Shown here piece by piece: positions 38,017 to 52,668 of a stretch of DNA of 64,000 nucleotides. Both the position numbers and the translations under genes were made by a program. The notes below the pieces were generated by a model, which was given only the letters and a program-made list of their open reading frames with translations, was not told the DNA's origin and ran no database searches. The number at the start of each line of letters is the position of its first letter. Within the stretch, counting starts at the first letter, position 1. Source of the stretch: Alteromonas sp. C1M14 (GTDB lineage: Bacteria; Pseudomonadota; Gammaproteobacteria; Enterobacterales; Alteromonadaceae); assembly GCF_018860965.1 (NCBI RefSeq), contig NZ_JAHKQF010000015.1, positions 496,001-560,000 on the forward strand, given 5' to 3'.

Positions 38017-39201
38017 ATGAGTTTTGCGCCACAAATAAAAATCCCCGCCACTTACATGCGGGGCGGAACCAGTAAAGGTGTATTTTTCAAGCTTTCTGAT
38101 TTACCAGAGGCTGCCCAGCAGCCCGGTGAAATTCGTGATGCCTTGTTACTTCGGGTTATCGGTAGCCCGGATCCTTACGGCAAGCATACGGATGGCATGG
38201 GCGGCGCCACATCAAGTACCAGTAAAACGGTCATATTGTCGAAAAGTGAACGGCCGGGATTTGACGTCGACTATTTATTTGGCCAAGTCGCCATCGACAA
38301 ACCATTTGTTGATTGGTCAGGCAACTGCGGTAATTTAACTGCCGCGGTAGGTGCCTTTGCCATTACTAACGGGTTAGTGGAGCGTGACGCCATCCCACAA
38401 AACGGTGTGGCGGTAATTCGCATCTGGCAGCAGAATATCGGTAAAGCCATTACCGCTAAAATTCCAATTACCGATGGTCAGGTTCAAGAAACCGGCGATT
38501 TCGAGCTTGACGGTGTTACCTTTCCGGCGGCCGAAGTAGAAGTGGCCTTTCTCGATCCTGCCGATGGCGATGGCGCTATGTTTCCCACCGGCAACTTAAT
38601 TGATGAGCTTACCATACCTGGCATAGGGACCTTGCAAGCCACATTAATTAACGCCGGTATCCCCACTATTTTTGTCAATGCGCAGGATATTGGGTATACC
38701 GGGATCGAACTGCAAACCGACATCAATAACGATACGGAAGCGTTAGCGCGGTTGGAAGCTATTCGTGCCTATGGTGCCGTCAAAATGGGCCTTATCAGCG
38801 ACATTGGCGAAGCGATAACTCGTCAGCACACGCCCAAGGTCGCCTTTGTCAGTCCCCCAGCCGACTATGCCGCTTCAAGTGGCAAAAAAATCAGTGCGCT
38901 AAGTATTGATTTGAATGTTCGTGCAGTCTCTATGGGGAAACTACATCATGCCATGATGGGGACAGCAGCGGTGGCCATTGGCACTGCCGCGACTATTCCC
39001 GGCACCCTGGTTAACCTCGCTGCTGGCGGCGGGGAACGCAGTCACGTCGTATTCGGACACCCGTCTGGTACACTCAAAGTAGGTGCCCAAGCAGAAATGC
39101 AAAAAGGTGAATGGACAGTGACAAAAGTGGTGATGAGCCGAAGTGCTCGAGTGCTAATGGAAGGGCGGGTATGCATCCCTGGTGATGTGCTCGAACCTTA
39201 A
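38017..39201 (+). CDS. prpF: PrpF, 2-methylaconitate isomerase
   Basis: PrpF isomerises trans- to cis-2-methylaconitate and is needed with AcnD. The 394 residues include the N-terminal signature PATYMRGGTSKGVFFKL, typical of the family, and DGMGGATSSTSKT. Ten bases after acnD, with AAGGAGGCC upstream of the ATG. It is the last gene of the operon, followed by a hairpin. Confidence 0.96.
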   Translation: MSFAPQIKIPATYMRGGTSKGVFFKLSDLPEAAQQPGEIRDALLLRVIGSPDPYGKHTDGMGGATSSTSKTVILSKSERPGFDVDYLFGQVAIDKPFVDWSGNCGNLTAAVGAFAITNGLVERDAIPQNGVAVIRIWQQNIGKAITAKIPITDGQVQETGDFELDGVTFPAAEVEVAFLDPADGDGAMFPTGNLIDELTIPGIGTLQATLINAGIPTIFVNAQDIGYTGIELQTDINNDTEALARLEAIRAYGAVKMGLISDIGEAITRQHTPKVAFVSPPADYAASSGKKISALSIDLNVRAVSMGKLHHAMMGTAAVAIGTAATIPGTLVNLAAGGGERSHVVFGHPSGTLKVGAQAEMQKGEWTVTKVVMSRSARVLMEGRVCIPGDVLEP

Positions 39202-39208
39202 CCCTGAC

Positions 39209-39231
39209 TAGCGCACTAAATAAGTGCGCTA
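39209..39231 (+). terminator. Hairpin after prpF
   Basis: TAGCGCACT - AAATA - AGTGCGCTA is a perfect nine-pair stem eight bases after the stop. The following CCCCTTTT is only weakly T-rich. Confidence 0.65.
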
Positions 39232-39348
39232 TTCCCCTTTTGGTGTTCCATCATCCCCGCTATTTGGTGCACCAGCCAATATTGACCACATCATATTTTC
39301 CAAATTCACATAACTTATTGAATCAAAGTAAGATTACCAGCCATATAA

Positions 39349-39381
39349 AAAAGTAGGTGCGGCTTTGCCTGCGGTACTTTT
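39349..39381. repeat. Inverted repeat upstream of the adenine deaminase gene
   Basis: AAAAGTA and TACTTTT flank an inner GGC - TTT - GCC hairpin. It ends in a short T-rich run, so it may be a terminator or a structured 5' element; the position suits either. Confidence 0.45.
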
Positions 39382-39430
39382 ATTGCATGCACTCCAGCAA
39401 GAATAGCCTTAGTCATCATAGGAACATACG

Positions 39431-40441
39431 ATGCGTCATTTTATCGAGAACATGCCCAAAGCCGAACTTCATGTTCATATAGAAGGTACCCTTGAGCCGG
39501 AACTCAGTTTTGCCCTGGCAAAAAAAAATAATATCGCCCTGCCCTTTTCCACACCTGAGGCATTAATTGCGGCTTACGACTTTCATGATTTGCCCTCTTT
39601 TTTGAAAATTTACTACGCTGGTATGAGCGTACTCATTGAGGAAGAGGATTTTTATCGGCTCACTTGGGAGTATCTGGAAAAAGCCGCATCACAGAATATC
39701 GTTTATGCCGAATTATTTTTCGACCCGCAAGGCCACACCACACGGGGCGTGGCCTTTGAAACTGTCATTACCGGCATTCATAAAGCACAGCAAGACGCCA
39801 AAGAAAAATTGGGGATCGACTCAAAACTCATACTGTGCTTTCTGCGGGATATGTCAGCCGAGTCGGCCATGGACCATTTAAAAATGGCAGAACCTTACCT
39901 CGATTGGCTAATTGGCGTGGGCCTCGATTCTGATGAACTACATAATCCTCCTTTGAAGTTTAAAGATGTTTTTGCCCTTGCCCGGCAGTGGGGATTAAAA
40001 CTCACCATGCATTGCGATGTGAATCAGAAAAACACTTTAGAACACATCGGTCAGGTGCTCGACGATATCGAGGTAGACCGTATTGACCACGGCGTGAATG
40101 CATTAGAGTCAGAATCCCTTTGTGAGAAAATAAAAGCCAAGCAGCTAGGCCTGACGGTGTGCCCCGTATCCAATCGGTTTGTGGTGCAGTCGTTAACCTC
40201 AAATGAAATAAAAAAGATGCTGGAAAAAGGCCTTTTGGCGACCATAAATTCCGATGATCCGGCGTACTTTCGCGCCTACTTAAATGAGAACTTTATGGCG
40301 CTACAAGAAGAGGGTAATTTTAGTAAAGAGGAATTACTGACGTTGGCAGGCAATGCATTTAAAGTGGCCTGGTTAGACACAAAAGAAAAAGACAGCTATC
40401 TAGACAAGCTCAATAACTACGGGCAAAAAGCGGTGGCTTAA
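39431..40441 (+). CDS. Adenine deaminase of the adenosine deaminase-like family
   Basis: This 336-residue amidohydrolase has the metal-binding ELHVHIEGT motif (His14, His16), LTMHCDVNQ with the third His, and INSDDPAYF near residue 277 with the Asp pair. The family divides into adenosine and adenine deaminases; SDDPAYF and the segment YLNENF are typical of the adenine branch (as in Pseudomonas PA0148 and yeast Aah1), from memory. It converts adenine to hypoxanthine for purine salvage. Stands alone on the plus strand, convergent with the PH-domain genes. Confidence 0.83.
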   Translation: MRHFIENMPKAELHVHIEGTLEPELSFALAKKNNIALPFSTPEALIAAYDFHDLPSFLKIYYAGMSVLIEEEDFYRLTWEYLEKAASQNIVYAELFFDPQGHTTRGVAFETVITGIHKAQQDAKEKLGIDSKLILCFLRDMSAESAMDHLKMAEPYLDWLIGVGLDSDELHNPPLKFKDVFALARQWGLKLTMHCDVNQKNTLEHIGQVLDDIEVDRIDHGVNALESESLCEKIKAKQLGLTVCPVSNRFVVQSLTSNEIKKMLEKGLLATINSDDPAYFRAYLNENFMALQEEGNFSKEELLTLAGNAFKVAWLDTKEKDSYLDKLNNYGQKAVA

Positions 40442-40470
40442 CGGTCCGTCAGCAACAATTGAGTTTATGG

Positions 40471-40497
40471 CACGAAGGGCGAAAGTGGCCTTTCGTG
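40471..40497. terminator. Hairpin between convergent genes
   Basis: CACGAAGGGC - GAAAGTG - GCCTTTCGTG, ten pairs with one GU. There is no T-run, so termination is likely only weak. Confidence 0.45.
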
Positions 40498-40540
40498 TCC
40501 AATCACTCTTATCCATAACGTTTTACCACCTAACACTTAA

Positions 40541-42112
40541 CTACATCCACGAGCGGCGCTGGGATTCAACTTCCCATAACACCCGATTCGCCATGTGCAG
40601 TGCCTCTTTATGGGATAAAAACGGGACCGTGACATCGCCACTGGCCAACACAAAACGAATATTGGCTAAGCCCCTTCTGCGCATAAAAATACTTTGAGAA
40701 ATCACCACCTGCTGTACTTTATGCAACGCGAAGCAGTATTTGTCCAAACCCACCAGCCCTTTACGTACGTAACAATACTGTGAGTCAAAGGCAACGCCCC
40801 AGCGTCGCCAACGCAAATACACCACACTCATTAAGCCCACCGCTGTTACCAATGACCACAAATAACTCCACACCCCAAGATTAGCTTCTAAATGGGTAAT
40901 CGCCCATACCCCACAACTGACAGGCAAAACGAAAAGCGCGAAATAACGGTATAGAAAGCGGCGGCTAATGGCCAAATAGGAAATATCATCAAGTCGATTA
41001 TCAGGCAAGGCATCTTGGGCTAAAATAAATGCCTCGTCATAGGTAACCGATGGCACCAATAACTTGTTGGTGGCATGTAATTCCTGCTCTTGTTGGTTAC
41101 CGGTTTTATTTTGTTCAAAAAAGAGATTTGCTCGCTTCAGCAGAAAATCCAGCCAATCTTGTTTAATGGCGACTTGTTGTACTCGGCTTTGCCGCATACT
41201 GACTTCTTGCAGGCTAAATAAGCCCGAGCGGCGGATGTAGCGATCGGCTGTGCGGCTAAGGGTATAGTTATAATAGGTGATCACCGAACCGGCCACAGAA
41301 ACACTCGCCATGACTGCAAACACCACCAACATAAGCGAGACCACGTAGAGGGATATTTGCCACCAGGCCACTTGGTCTGAAGGAAATAATTTTTCCGGTG
41401 ATAAACCGATAGCATCTATCCAGCCATAAAAGGCGCCGCCTATATCGTCATAAAATGGCGCTAACGCACCGAGTATGAGCCATACTCGATTATTGGTTAA
41501 TCCATGTAAGATGAGATCCCACAGCTGACGGCGGTTAATCACGGTTTCATTGAGATGGGAACCGGCATCCGGTGAATCTTCAGTGCACATCGGTGTCGTG
41601 CTTTCATCGTTATTCTTATGCTGCTCGGCAGATAAAATCTGTTGGCGCAGTGCGTTGGCGTCGTCACAAGAAAGAGCCACGATTTTTGCTTCTTCTTCAG
41701 CCGAACCCGCCGTATCTAGCACGAGTACCGCATACTGGGTGAAACGATAATAAAAAGGGCGCTCTATCTTCACATTCTGAATACGCCAGAACGGCAAATT
41801 CATGTTCCGGCGTTTGAGCACACCATCACGAATCTCCACATGTTGGTCGCGGATACGATAATGATAAAACCAATAGCTGATCACGCCGCTGCACACCGTC
41901 GCGACAAAGATCGTTATAAGCGCCGGTATGAAATACTCGGATCCTTGAATGTCGTAGGTAGAGGCCGAATAAGCGAGTACGGAAACCCCGACAATAAATT
42001 GTCGGACAAATTGAAAAACATTAGCGACGATAAAATAGACAATGGCCACCGGCGGCAAGCGTTGCCAGGGCGTTTTTCCCCCAGCGCCCTCAGGCTTGTC
42101 ACTGTCAGCCAT
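40541..42112 (-). CDS. Bacterial PH domain membrane protein, YdbT-like
   Basis: This 523-residue inner-membrane protein has three copies of a bacterial pleckstrin-homology-like domain (bPH2), each following a pair of membrane helices: about 30-85, 220-300 and 380-430. Typical repeat segments are DGVLKRRNMNLPFWRIQNVKIERPF and YVRKGLVGLDKYCFALHKVQQVVISQS. It is a YdbT homologue; function is not known. The start overlaps the stop of the smaller YdbS-like gene, so the two are coupled and probably form a complex. Confidence 0.82.
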   Translation of the reverse strand: MADSDKPEGAGGKTPWQRLPPVAIVYFIVANVFQFVRQFIVGVSVLAYSASTYDIQGSEYFIPALITIFVATVCSGVISYWFYHYRIRDQHVEIRDGVLKRRNMNLPFWRIQNVKIERPFYYRFTQYAVLVLDTAGSAEEEAKIVALSCDDANALRQQILSAEQHKNNDESTTPMCTEDSPDAGSHLNETVINRRQLWDLILHGLTNNRVWLILGALAPFYDDIGGAFYGWIDAIGLSPEKLFPSDQVAWWQISLYVVSLMLVVFAVMASVSVAGSVITYYNYTLSRTADRYIRRSGLFSLQEVSMRQSRVQQVAIKQDWLDFLLKRANLFFEQNKTGNQQEQELHATNKLLVPSVTYDEAFILAQDALPDNRLDDISYLAISRRFLYRYFALFVLPVSCGVWAITHLEANLGVWSYLWSLVTAVGLMSVVYLRWRRWGVAFDSQYCYVRKGLVGLDKYCFALHKVQQVVISQSIFMRRRGLANIRFVLASGDVTVPFLSHKEALHMANRVLWEVESQRRSWM

Positions 42113-42651
42113 TAACGCGCCCCTATATCCTTATGGGTAAGAATAAACTGCCTGATTTTTTGTGCTCGGGCAATGGGTAACCCTGGAATTTCAAAGGTGT
42201 GCCCAGCACCGCCAGCAGAGAACACCTGTAACTTGGCCAAGCCTGACAACCTATCGAGTGGGCCACGCTTTAGCTCGACATGTTGAATGCGTAAAACCGG
42301 CTGACTCGCTAGGCGGCGAAAAATCAGCCCCTGCTTTAACGATAAGTCTTGTTCTCGCAACGCAAACATCACTTGCTTATCGGCAAACCATTGGTAAACG
42401 CAAAACAACACACCGATAAGCGGAACGATAACCAACGCATACTGACTGGCGTTAAAAAGTGGTGGCGGTACTGAAATTAACGCCTGAAACCTTATCACAA
42501 GGGCCATGATCATCAGCACGCTGATGATGGCCACACAAATACCCAGGTTCACCTTACGATAAACCGGCGAAATTGGCTCGAAAGCCAATTCAGCTAAGTC
42601 GGGTAAATGATGCGAGGGAACGTTATCGTTACTGAACAGGTTTTCAGACAT
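42112..42651 (-). CDS. Bacterial PH domain membrane protein, YdbS-like
   Basis: This 179-residue protein has two membrane helices at about 32-50 and 66-86, followed by one bPH2 domain (FALREQDLSLKQGLIFRRLASQPVLRIQHVELKRGP). It is the YdbS-like partner of the larger PH protein and ends at its start. It begins eight bases past arcB, so it may be co-transcribed with the kinase; the two products are otherwise unrelated in known biology. Confidence 0.85.
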   Translation of the reverse strand: MSENLFSNDNVPSHHLPDLAELAFEPISPVYRKVNLGICVAIISVLMIMALVIRFQALISVPPPLFNASQYALVIVPLIGVLFCVYQWFADKQVMFALREQDLSLKQGLIFRRLASQPVLRIQHVELKRGPLDRLSGLAKLQVFSAGGAGHTFEIPGLPIARAQKIRQFILTHKDIGAR

Positions 42652-42659
42652 GGAATATC

Positions 42660-45017
42660 CTAGTCTTCAATCATTTGCTGATTAAGCCACTCATGAAGTG
42701 TTTTCATATCATGGGCCACGGCCATTTGTAGCTCTTCAACCCAATCATGCACATTCTGCCACCAAGCAGGATGATCACCTTGTTGAATTTGATTGGCAAT
42801 ACGCTGCACACGAGCTAACCCTACGGAGCCGGCAGCCCCTTTTATTTTATGGGCTTGGGAGCAGACTTCAGATTTTTCATCTGCGCTTAAACTGAGTTGC
42901 AAGATCTCCATATATTCCGGCATTTTCTCTTGGAATACTTTAACGCTTGCCCGCACCATATCTTCCCCAATGGTGTCGATAAGCATTTGCAACAGTTCCA
43001 TATCTAAAATGGTCGACAGCGCTTTGCTTCGGTCGGTTTTCGGCTTACTGGCTACCTCGGTATCAAGGGGAGCTGCAGGCTCGGTAAACAAGCTGTTGAA
43101 CACTTCAATAACACGGCTTTTCTTAATCGGCTTAGCGATAACATCATCCATACCATTTTGCAGGTATTCTTCGCGCTTTTTAATTACGTTTGCGGTAAGG
43201 GCAACCATAGGCGTGCCCATTACTAAATCTTCATCTCGCAGGGTATTTGCCACGTCAAAGCCGGTCATATCTGGCAGCTGTATATCAAGTAAAATCAGGT
43301 CATATTGATTGTTTCTTGCCTTATCAATAGCTTCTTGCCCTGTCATGGCGACATCAACGGTTTGACCTAGCTTTTCCAATAGTGCTTTTGCCACCATGAC
43401 ATTTAATTCGATATCTTCCACTAACAAGATGTTAAGGTCGGTTACTTGCAATTGCGATACCTGCATGGGCCGTTTCGAGATATGCAGCGGTAAGGTAATC
43501 TCAAAGCGTGTGCCCTTGCCTACGTCACTGGATACATCGATAGTGCCGTGCATCAAATCGACCATCTGCTTACAAATAGCCAGGCCAATACCCGTACCAG
43601 TAGCAGATTGATGATCCGGATGATCAACCTGATAATACATGGCAAATATTTTATCCAATTCCACTTCAGGTATGCCCACACCGGTATCTTCGATGATGTA
43701 GGTTACTTGTGTCATGTCATCTTTCGCGGGTGTCGCAGAGACACTTAACTTCACGTGTCCTTTTTGCGTGAACTTCACCGCATTGAACAAGATATTCCAC
43801 AAAATTTGACGCAACCGAGTACCGTCAACTTCAACTAAATCGGGTAAGGGTTCGATAATATTGGTTTTTAATTCCAGCGATTTATCAGCAGCGAGTAAAC
43901 GAATAATGCTCGACAGTTCCTGCGTGAAATCTCGCAAAGAAACGGTTTTTAAACTCAGCTCTAGTTTATCTCGATCTAACTTATCCAGGTCGATGATGTC
44001 GTTAAATATATTGCCCAGTGTGATGGCACTGGCATAGATCGTACTTACCCAGCTGAATTGCTCTTCGGACAATTCCGTGTCACGTAACATACGACTTAGC
44101 CCGACAATACCGTTTAGAGGGGTACGTAACTCGTGGGAAATGGTGGCGATAAAGCGTGTTTTGTCGGTACTGGCTTTCGCCGCAGCATTCTCGGCTTGCT
44201 TGCGTTCGGTCATATCACGGCCGAAGGCCAGTAGGCCCAACCGTTTGCCTTCATTATCAAAAAACGGAACCCGTTTCATTTCAAAATATCGGCGTCGATC
44301 ATCTGCAAACCGTAACCACAACTCTTCTGTCATACCCGCGTTATTTTCTAACACTTCATGATCAGAAGCGACGATCTGCCGGGCTAACTCCTCTTCAAAC
44401 ACGTCGTGAAGGGTTAACCCCACTAATTCTTCTTCGGTTTTTCCGGTTAACATCTCGGCAATACGGTTACAGCCGGCGAAGCGCCCTTCTTCGTTGCGAT
44501 AGTAGATAAGATCCGGCGAGGCATCGATAATAGAACGCAACAATGTAGATAGATGTCGTGCTTGTTGTTCAGATTGAGATTTTTCTTCAATTTCTTTTTC
44601 TAGATCTTTAAATACCGCTTCTCTGTCTTCTTGGGCCTTACGACGTTGCTCCATTTCGTGATTAAGCTGACGTATATTGCTTTGTAATTCTCGGTTTAAA
44701 AATACATCTTCTTCACGCAGGCGCTCAAGTTGACTCACCACCTCTTTGAGGTTGGTGCGAGACGTTTCCAGTTGTTTAACCAGTTCGCTTAAAAAGTACA
44801 ACACCCAGGGCGCAGACATCATTGTCAGCACGACAGCAATAATGAAGTCATCCGGTTGTACTGAGTACCCCATAGCCACGCGAATAACATACGAGCCGCC
44901 GAGGGTAAAAACTAACGTAACCACCACAAACAAGATACTTAACTTGAGAGTGCCAAAACGCTTTATAAATTGAGCAAACTTGATAGCCCATGAATCGTTA
45001 GGTGAGTCTTGATGCAT
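42660..45017 (-). CDS. arcB: Aerobic respiration control sensor kinase ArcB
   Basis: ArcB is the tripartite hybrid kinase that senses the quinone pool and phosphorylates ArcA. This 785-residue protein has all expected parts in order: two membrane helices within the first 75 residues, a coiled-coil linker, a PAS domain (IDASPDLIYYRNEEGRFAGC), a HisKA box (ATISHELRTPLNGIVGLSR), HATPase (DTGVGIP, GTGIGLAICKQ), a receiver with ILLDIQLPDMTGFD, and an HPt with QAHKIKGAAGSVGL. I chose the ATG at 45017 over an upstream TTG. It lies divergently upstream of gltB, echoing the E. coli arcB-gltBD arrangement. No ArcA is in this window. Confidence 0.95.
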   Translation of the reverse strand: MHQDSPNDSWAIKFAQFIKRFGTLKLSILFVVVTLVFTLGGSYVIRVAMGYSVQPDDFIIAVVLTMMSAPWVLYFLSELVKQLETSRTNLKEVVSQLERLREEDVFLNRELQSNIRQLNHEMEQRRKAQEDREAVFKDLEKEIEEKSQSEQQARHLSTLLRSIIDASPDLIYYRNEEGRFAGCNRIAEMLTGKTEEELVGLTLHDVFEEELARQIVASDHEVLENNAGMTEELWLRFADDRRRYFEMKRVPFFDNEGKRLGLLAFGRDMTERKQAENAAAKASTDKTRFIATISHELRTPLNGIVGLSRMLRDTELSEEQFSWVSTIYASAITLGNIFNDIIDLDKLDRDKLELSLKTVSLRDFTQELSSIIRLLAADKSLELKTNIIEPLPDLVEVDGTRLRQILWNILFNAVKFTQKGHVKLSVSATPAKDDMTQVTYIIEDTGVGIPEVELDKIFAMYYQVDHPDHQSATGTGIGLAICKQMVDLMHGTIDVSSDVGKGTRFEITLPLHISKRPMQVSQLQVTDLNILLVEDIELNVMVAKALLEKLGQTVDVAMTGQEAIDKARNNQYDLILLDIQLPDMTGFDVANTLRDEDLVMGTPMVALTANVIKKREEYLQNGMDDVIAKPIKKSRVIEVFNSLFTEPAAPLDTEVASKPKTDRSKALSTILDMELLQMLIDTIGEDMVRASVKVFQEKMPEYMEILQLSLSADEKSEVCSQAHKIKGAAGSVGLARVQRIANQIQQGDHPAWWQNVHDWVEELQMAVAHDMKTLHEWLNQQMIED

Positions 45018-45175
45018 AAAAAACAAACTGCAGAGTAAATCTAGTCTTAATGCACTTATATCACGGGAAGATGGTAAAGCCTACTGGGTAGGTCATATAT
45101 AAAGGGAAGAAAAAGAAAAAAGCGGAAGAATGTGTTGCCGTATAACGACAGAGTTGCGCCATACTGGTGCAGAAC

Positions 45176-45207
45176 GCGGGAAGTTGGGACACGTAAACGC
45201 CTTCCCG
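45176..45207. repeat. Inverted repeat downstream of the 20-codon ORF
   Basis: GCGGGAAG and CTTCCCGC are separated by 16-17 bases, just past the 20-codon ORF on the minus strand. There is no T-run; it may be an RNA stem. Confidence 0.45.
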
Positions 45208-45223
45208 CGTACCGTATGTTACG

Positions 45224-45286
45224 TTAATTATAGCCAGGCACTGCAATGCCATCCATATCTTCGTCGTCGACCAAATCATATCTCAT
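45224..45286 (-). CDS. Possible 20-residue acidic peptide
   Basis: A 20-codon ORF reading MRYDLVDDEDMDGIAVPGYN with a good ribosome binding site (GGAGA, seven bases before ATG). It is strongly acidic in the middle and ends in GIAVPGYN. It is transcribed in the arcB direction but about 205 bases upstream of arcB. No family recognised. The binding site and defined ends make it worth keeping, but 20 codons can arise by chance. Confidence 0.4.
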   Translation of the reverse strand: MRYDLVDDEDMDGIAVPGYN

Positions 45287-45505
45287 TGTTTTATCTCCAA
45301 AAATTATTAATAACCCATAGCTTAAAAGGAAAACGGATTAACAGTAGCTGTGCTTACAACTTTTCCCAGTGCGCCACACTCATCCACCGTTACATAGACT
45401 TAAGCAAAACCCTGACCAACTTACACGCTGCATGTCACTTTGTGCCAGTTTTTGCTCATCCTTTGCACTCTTATCTTTCCCGCTGTATATTGAGGTAAAT
45501 AGACT

Positions 45506-45562
45506 ATGTCAGAAGAGCATGGGTATTTGGTGAAACGCGTGCAGTCTGTCAACAAATTATAA
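45506..45562 (+). CDS. Possible 18-residue ORF
   Basis: An 18-codon ORF (MSEEHGYLVKRVQSVNKL) preceded by GAGG nine to ten bases upstream. No known family; probably chance. Confidence 0.15.
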   Translation: MSEEHGYLVKRVQSVNKL

Positions 45563-45608
45563 TCATTCATATTTACCCGCCTAAATCTATATAAATAAAC
45601 AATAAAAA

Positions 45609-45622
45609 TGAATGATTATTCA
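45609..45622. promoter_or_regulatory. ARG-box-like palindrome upstream of gltB
   Basis: TGAATGATTATTCA has the two TGAAT/ATTCA half-sites of the ArgR ARG box with a four-base centre. The 11-base TGAATGATTAT of its left part recurs inverted at 45559-45569, forming a second, weaker box 50 bases away. ArgR is known to take part in gltBD control in E. coli. It is about 400 bases from the gltB start. Confidence 0.5.
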
Positions 45623-45930
45623 AAATAAAAATTATTAAACAGCCTGCTACAAAGTACGATTATTCTGTAGTGATATATTTTTAGCCATCAAGAGCAAAAT
45701 ATAACCACACTTAATGATCGCCCAAATCACTGAATATAAAAACCTTTTTCATAAATACAAAAAATACAGGGTATCAGTCGTTTATTAACATTTGATTTTG
45801 CTTAGCAATGTATGTATTTTGTACGGCCCGCTGAGCAATCATGCATAAAAATGCGGTTAACGACTGGCGTCCTACTAATAATAATTAACGACATTAATAG
45901 ACGCTACAGATTTGGTTTTTCCATCTCACG

Positions 45931-45940
45931 TAGACGTCTA
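45931..45940. promoter_or_regulatory. Palindrome TAGACGTCTA upstream of gltB (met-box-like)
   Basis: This copy of the decamer lies 87 bases upstream of the gltB start and runs into TATACT, a possible -10. The neighbouring octamers match the met box poorly, so a single box only. See the other copies at 6827 and 16661. Confidence 0.45.
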
Positions 45941-46027
45941 TACTAAAATTGTTGCGATGCGCGACCCTCCGCGGACCACGATCCAACACTTGCCTTGCCC
46001 AGTCGAAGGTTGAAGGAGTTTTTAAAG

Positions 46028-51927
<5,900 letters not shown>

Positions 51928-51947
51928 ATCGTCCCGCCAGTAAATAG

Positions 51948-51981
51948 AAAGCCACGCAAAGGTTATTGCGTGGCTTTTTTT
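51948..51981 (+). terminator. Terminator after gltD
   Basis: AAAGCCACGCAA - AGGTTA - TTGCGTGGCTTT followed by a T-run. A textbook intrinsic terminator. Confidence 0.92.
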
Positions 51982-52098
51982 GTGAAAAACGCCCATTTTT
52001 TAAGATCATACCTTGGTCCAGTGGTTGCAATTTTCAAAATTCCTTATAGTCTAAGACAATACGTTAGCTATAAAAGCAAAAACACTGGAGCTAAATGC

Positions 52099-52488
52099 AT
52101 GACAATAAAAATGGCCTCTCTAAGCATGGCTTTGGTGGTTAGCGCAGCCCTAATGCCTGTAGAAGCGTCAACGAACAAAACCCCTCACTATGAGCCCTGC
52201 CCTGCTGAGTTTCACGCTGTTGCCATGCCGCGAACGGCAACACTATGCCAACGCTTCGAATCCCAAGAGCCTGCAACCATGGTGTTTTATTCTTCGGCGC
52301 CACAACAAACCCTTATTGAACACTATAAAACGGCCTACCCTGGGCTAAAAGTACGTTCCACTTTTCAAGGCCGTACATTGCTCACGGCTGACAACAATGC
52401 CGTACGGGTTATTGTCTCGCCAGATAGCGAAGGCTCTCAGGTTGATATGATGGTCAATAGCCAAAACCTATCTGCAACATCAAAGTAA
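52099..52488 (+). CDS. Hypothetical secreted protein
   Basis: This 129-residue protein starts at the ATG at 52099 with CTGGAGC upstream, giving the signal peptide MTIKMASLSMALVVSAALMPVEA. The frame is open to 51970, but that start sits within the gltD terminator. The mature part is about 105 residues with two cysteines and an alpha/beta pattern (TMVFYSSAPQQTLIEHYKTAYPGLKVRSTFQGRTLLTADNNAVRVIVSP). I do not recognise the family. It lies alone between gltD and the DUF2726 gene. Confidence 0.68.
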   Translation: MTIKMASLSMALVVSAALMPVEASTNKTPHYEPCPAEFHAVAMPRTATLCQRFESQEPATMVFYSSAPQQTLIEHYKTAYPGLKVRSTFQGRTLLTADNNAVRVIVSPDSEGSQVDMMVNSQNLSATSK

Positions 52489-52615
52489 TCCGTTATCACG
52501 CTACCGCCATAGATCTTTGTGGGTAAACACCGACGCCACAAGAAAATACGCCTCCGATAAACATATAACGCGATATGGCACTTGCTTTGCAATACTCCCA
52601 TTACTAACAAATAAC

Positions 52616-52631
52616 TGACACCAAAGTGTCA
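52616..52631. repeat. Palindrome TGACAC-CAAA-GTGTCA
   Basis: A perfect six-pair inverted repeat followed by TGTTTTT, 128 bases after the secreted protein and 38 bases before the DUF2726 gene. It could be a weak terminator of the former or an operator for the latter. Confidence 0.5.
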
Positions 52632-52668
52632 TGTTTTTGACGATCATTCGGGTTTTGTGAGGGTTATT

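Larger units (their letters stand above)
45027..46027. other. Long AT-rich intergenic region between arcB and gltB
   Basis: Apart from a 20-codon ORF (45224-45286), a possible 18-codon ORF (45506-45562), a perfect ARG-box-like palindrome (45609-45622), and a met-box-like palindrome (45931-45940), I see no gene, RNA or repeat array. The stretch 45545-45900 is the most AT-rich part of the window and probably carries regulatory sites for gltBD. Confidence 0.6.

Noticed and set aside
45061..45279. 72-codon ORF on the minus strand in the arcB-gltB gap
   Set aside because: No binding site and no family resemblance; overlaps the better-supported 20-codon ORF in another frame.
45545..45900. AT-rich stretch as possible origin or horizontally acquired DNA
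   Set aside because: No DnaA-box cluster, repeat array, integrase or insertion element; flanked by core genes. More likely a regulatory region.
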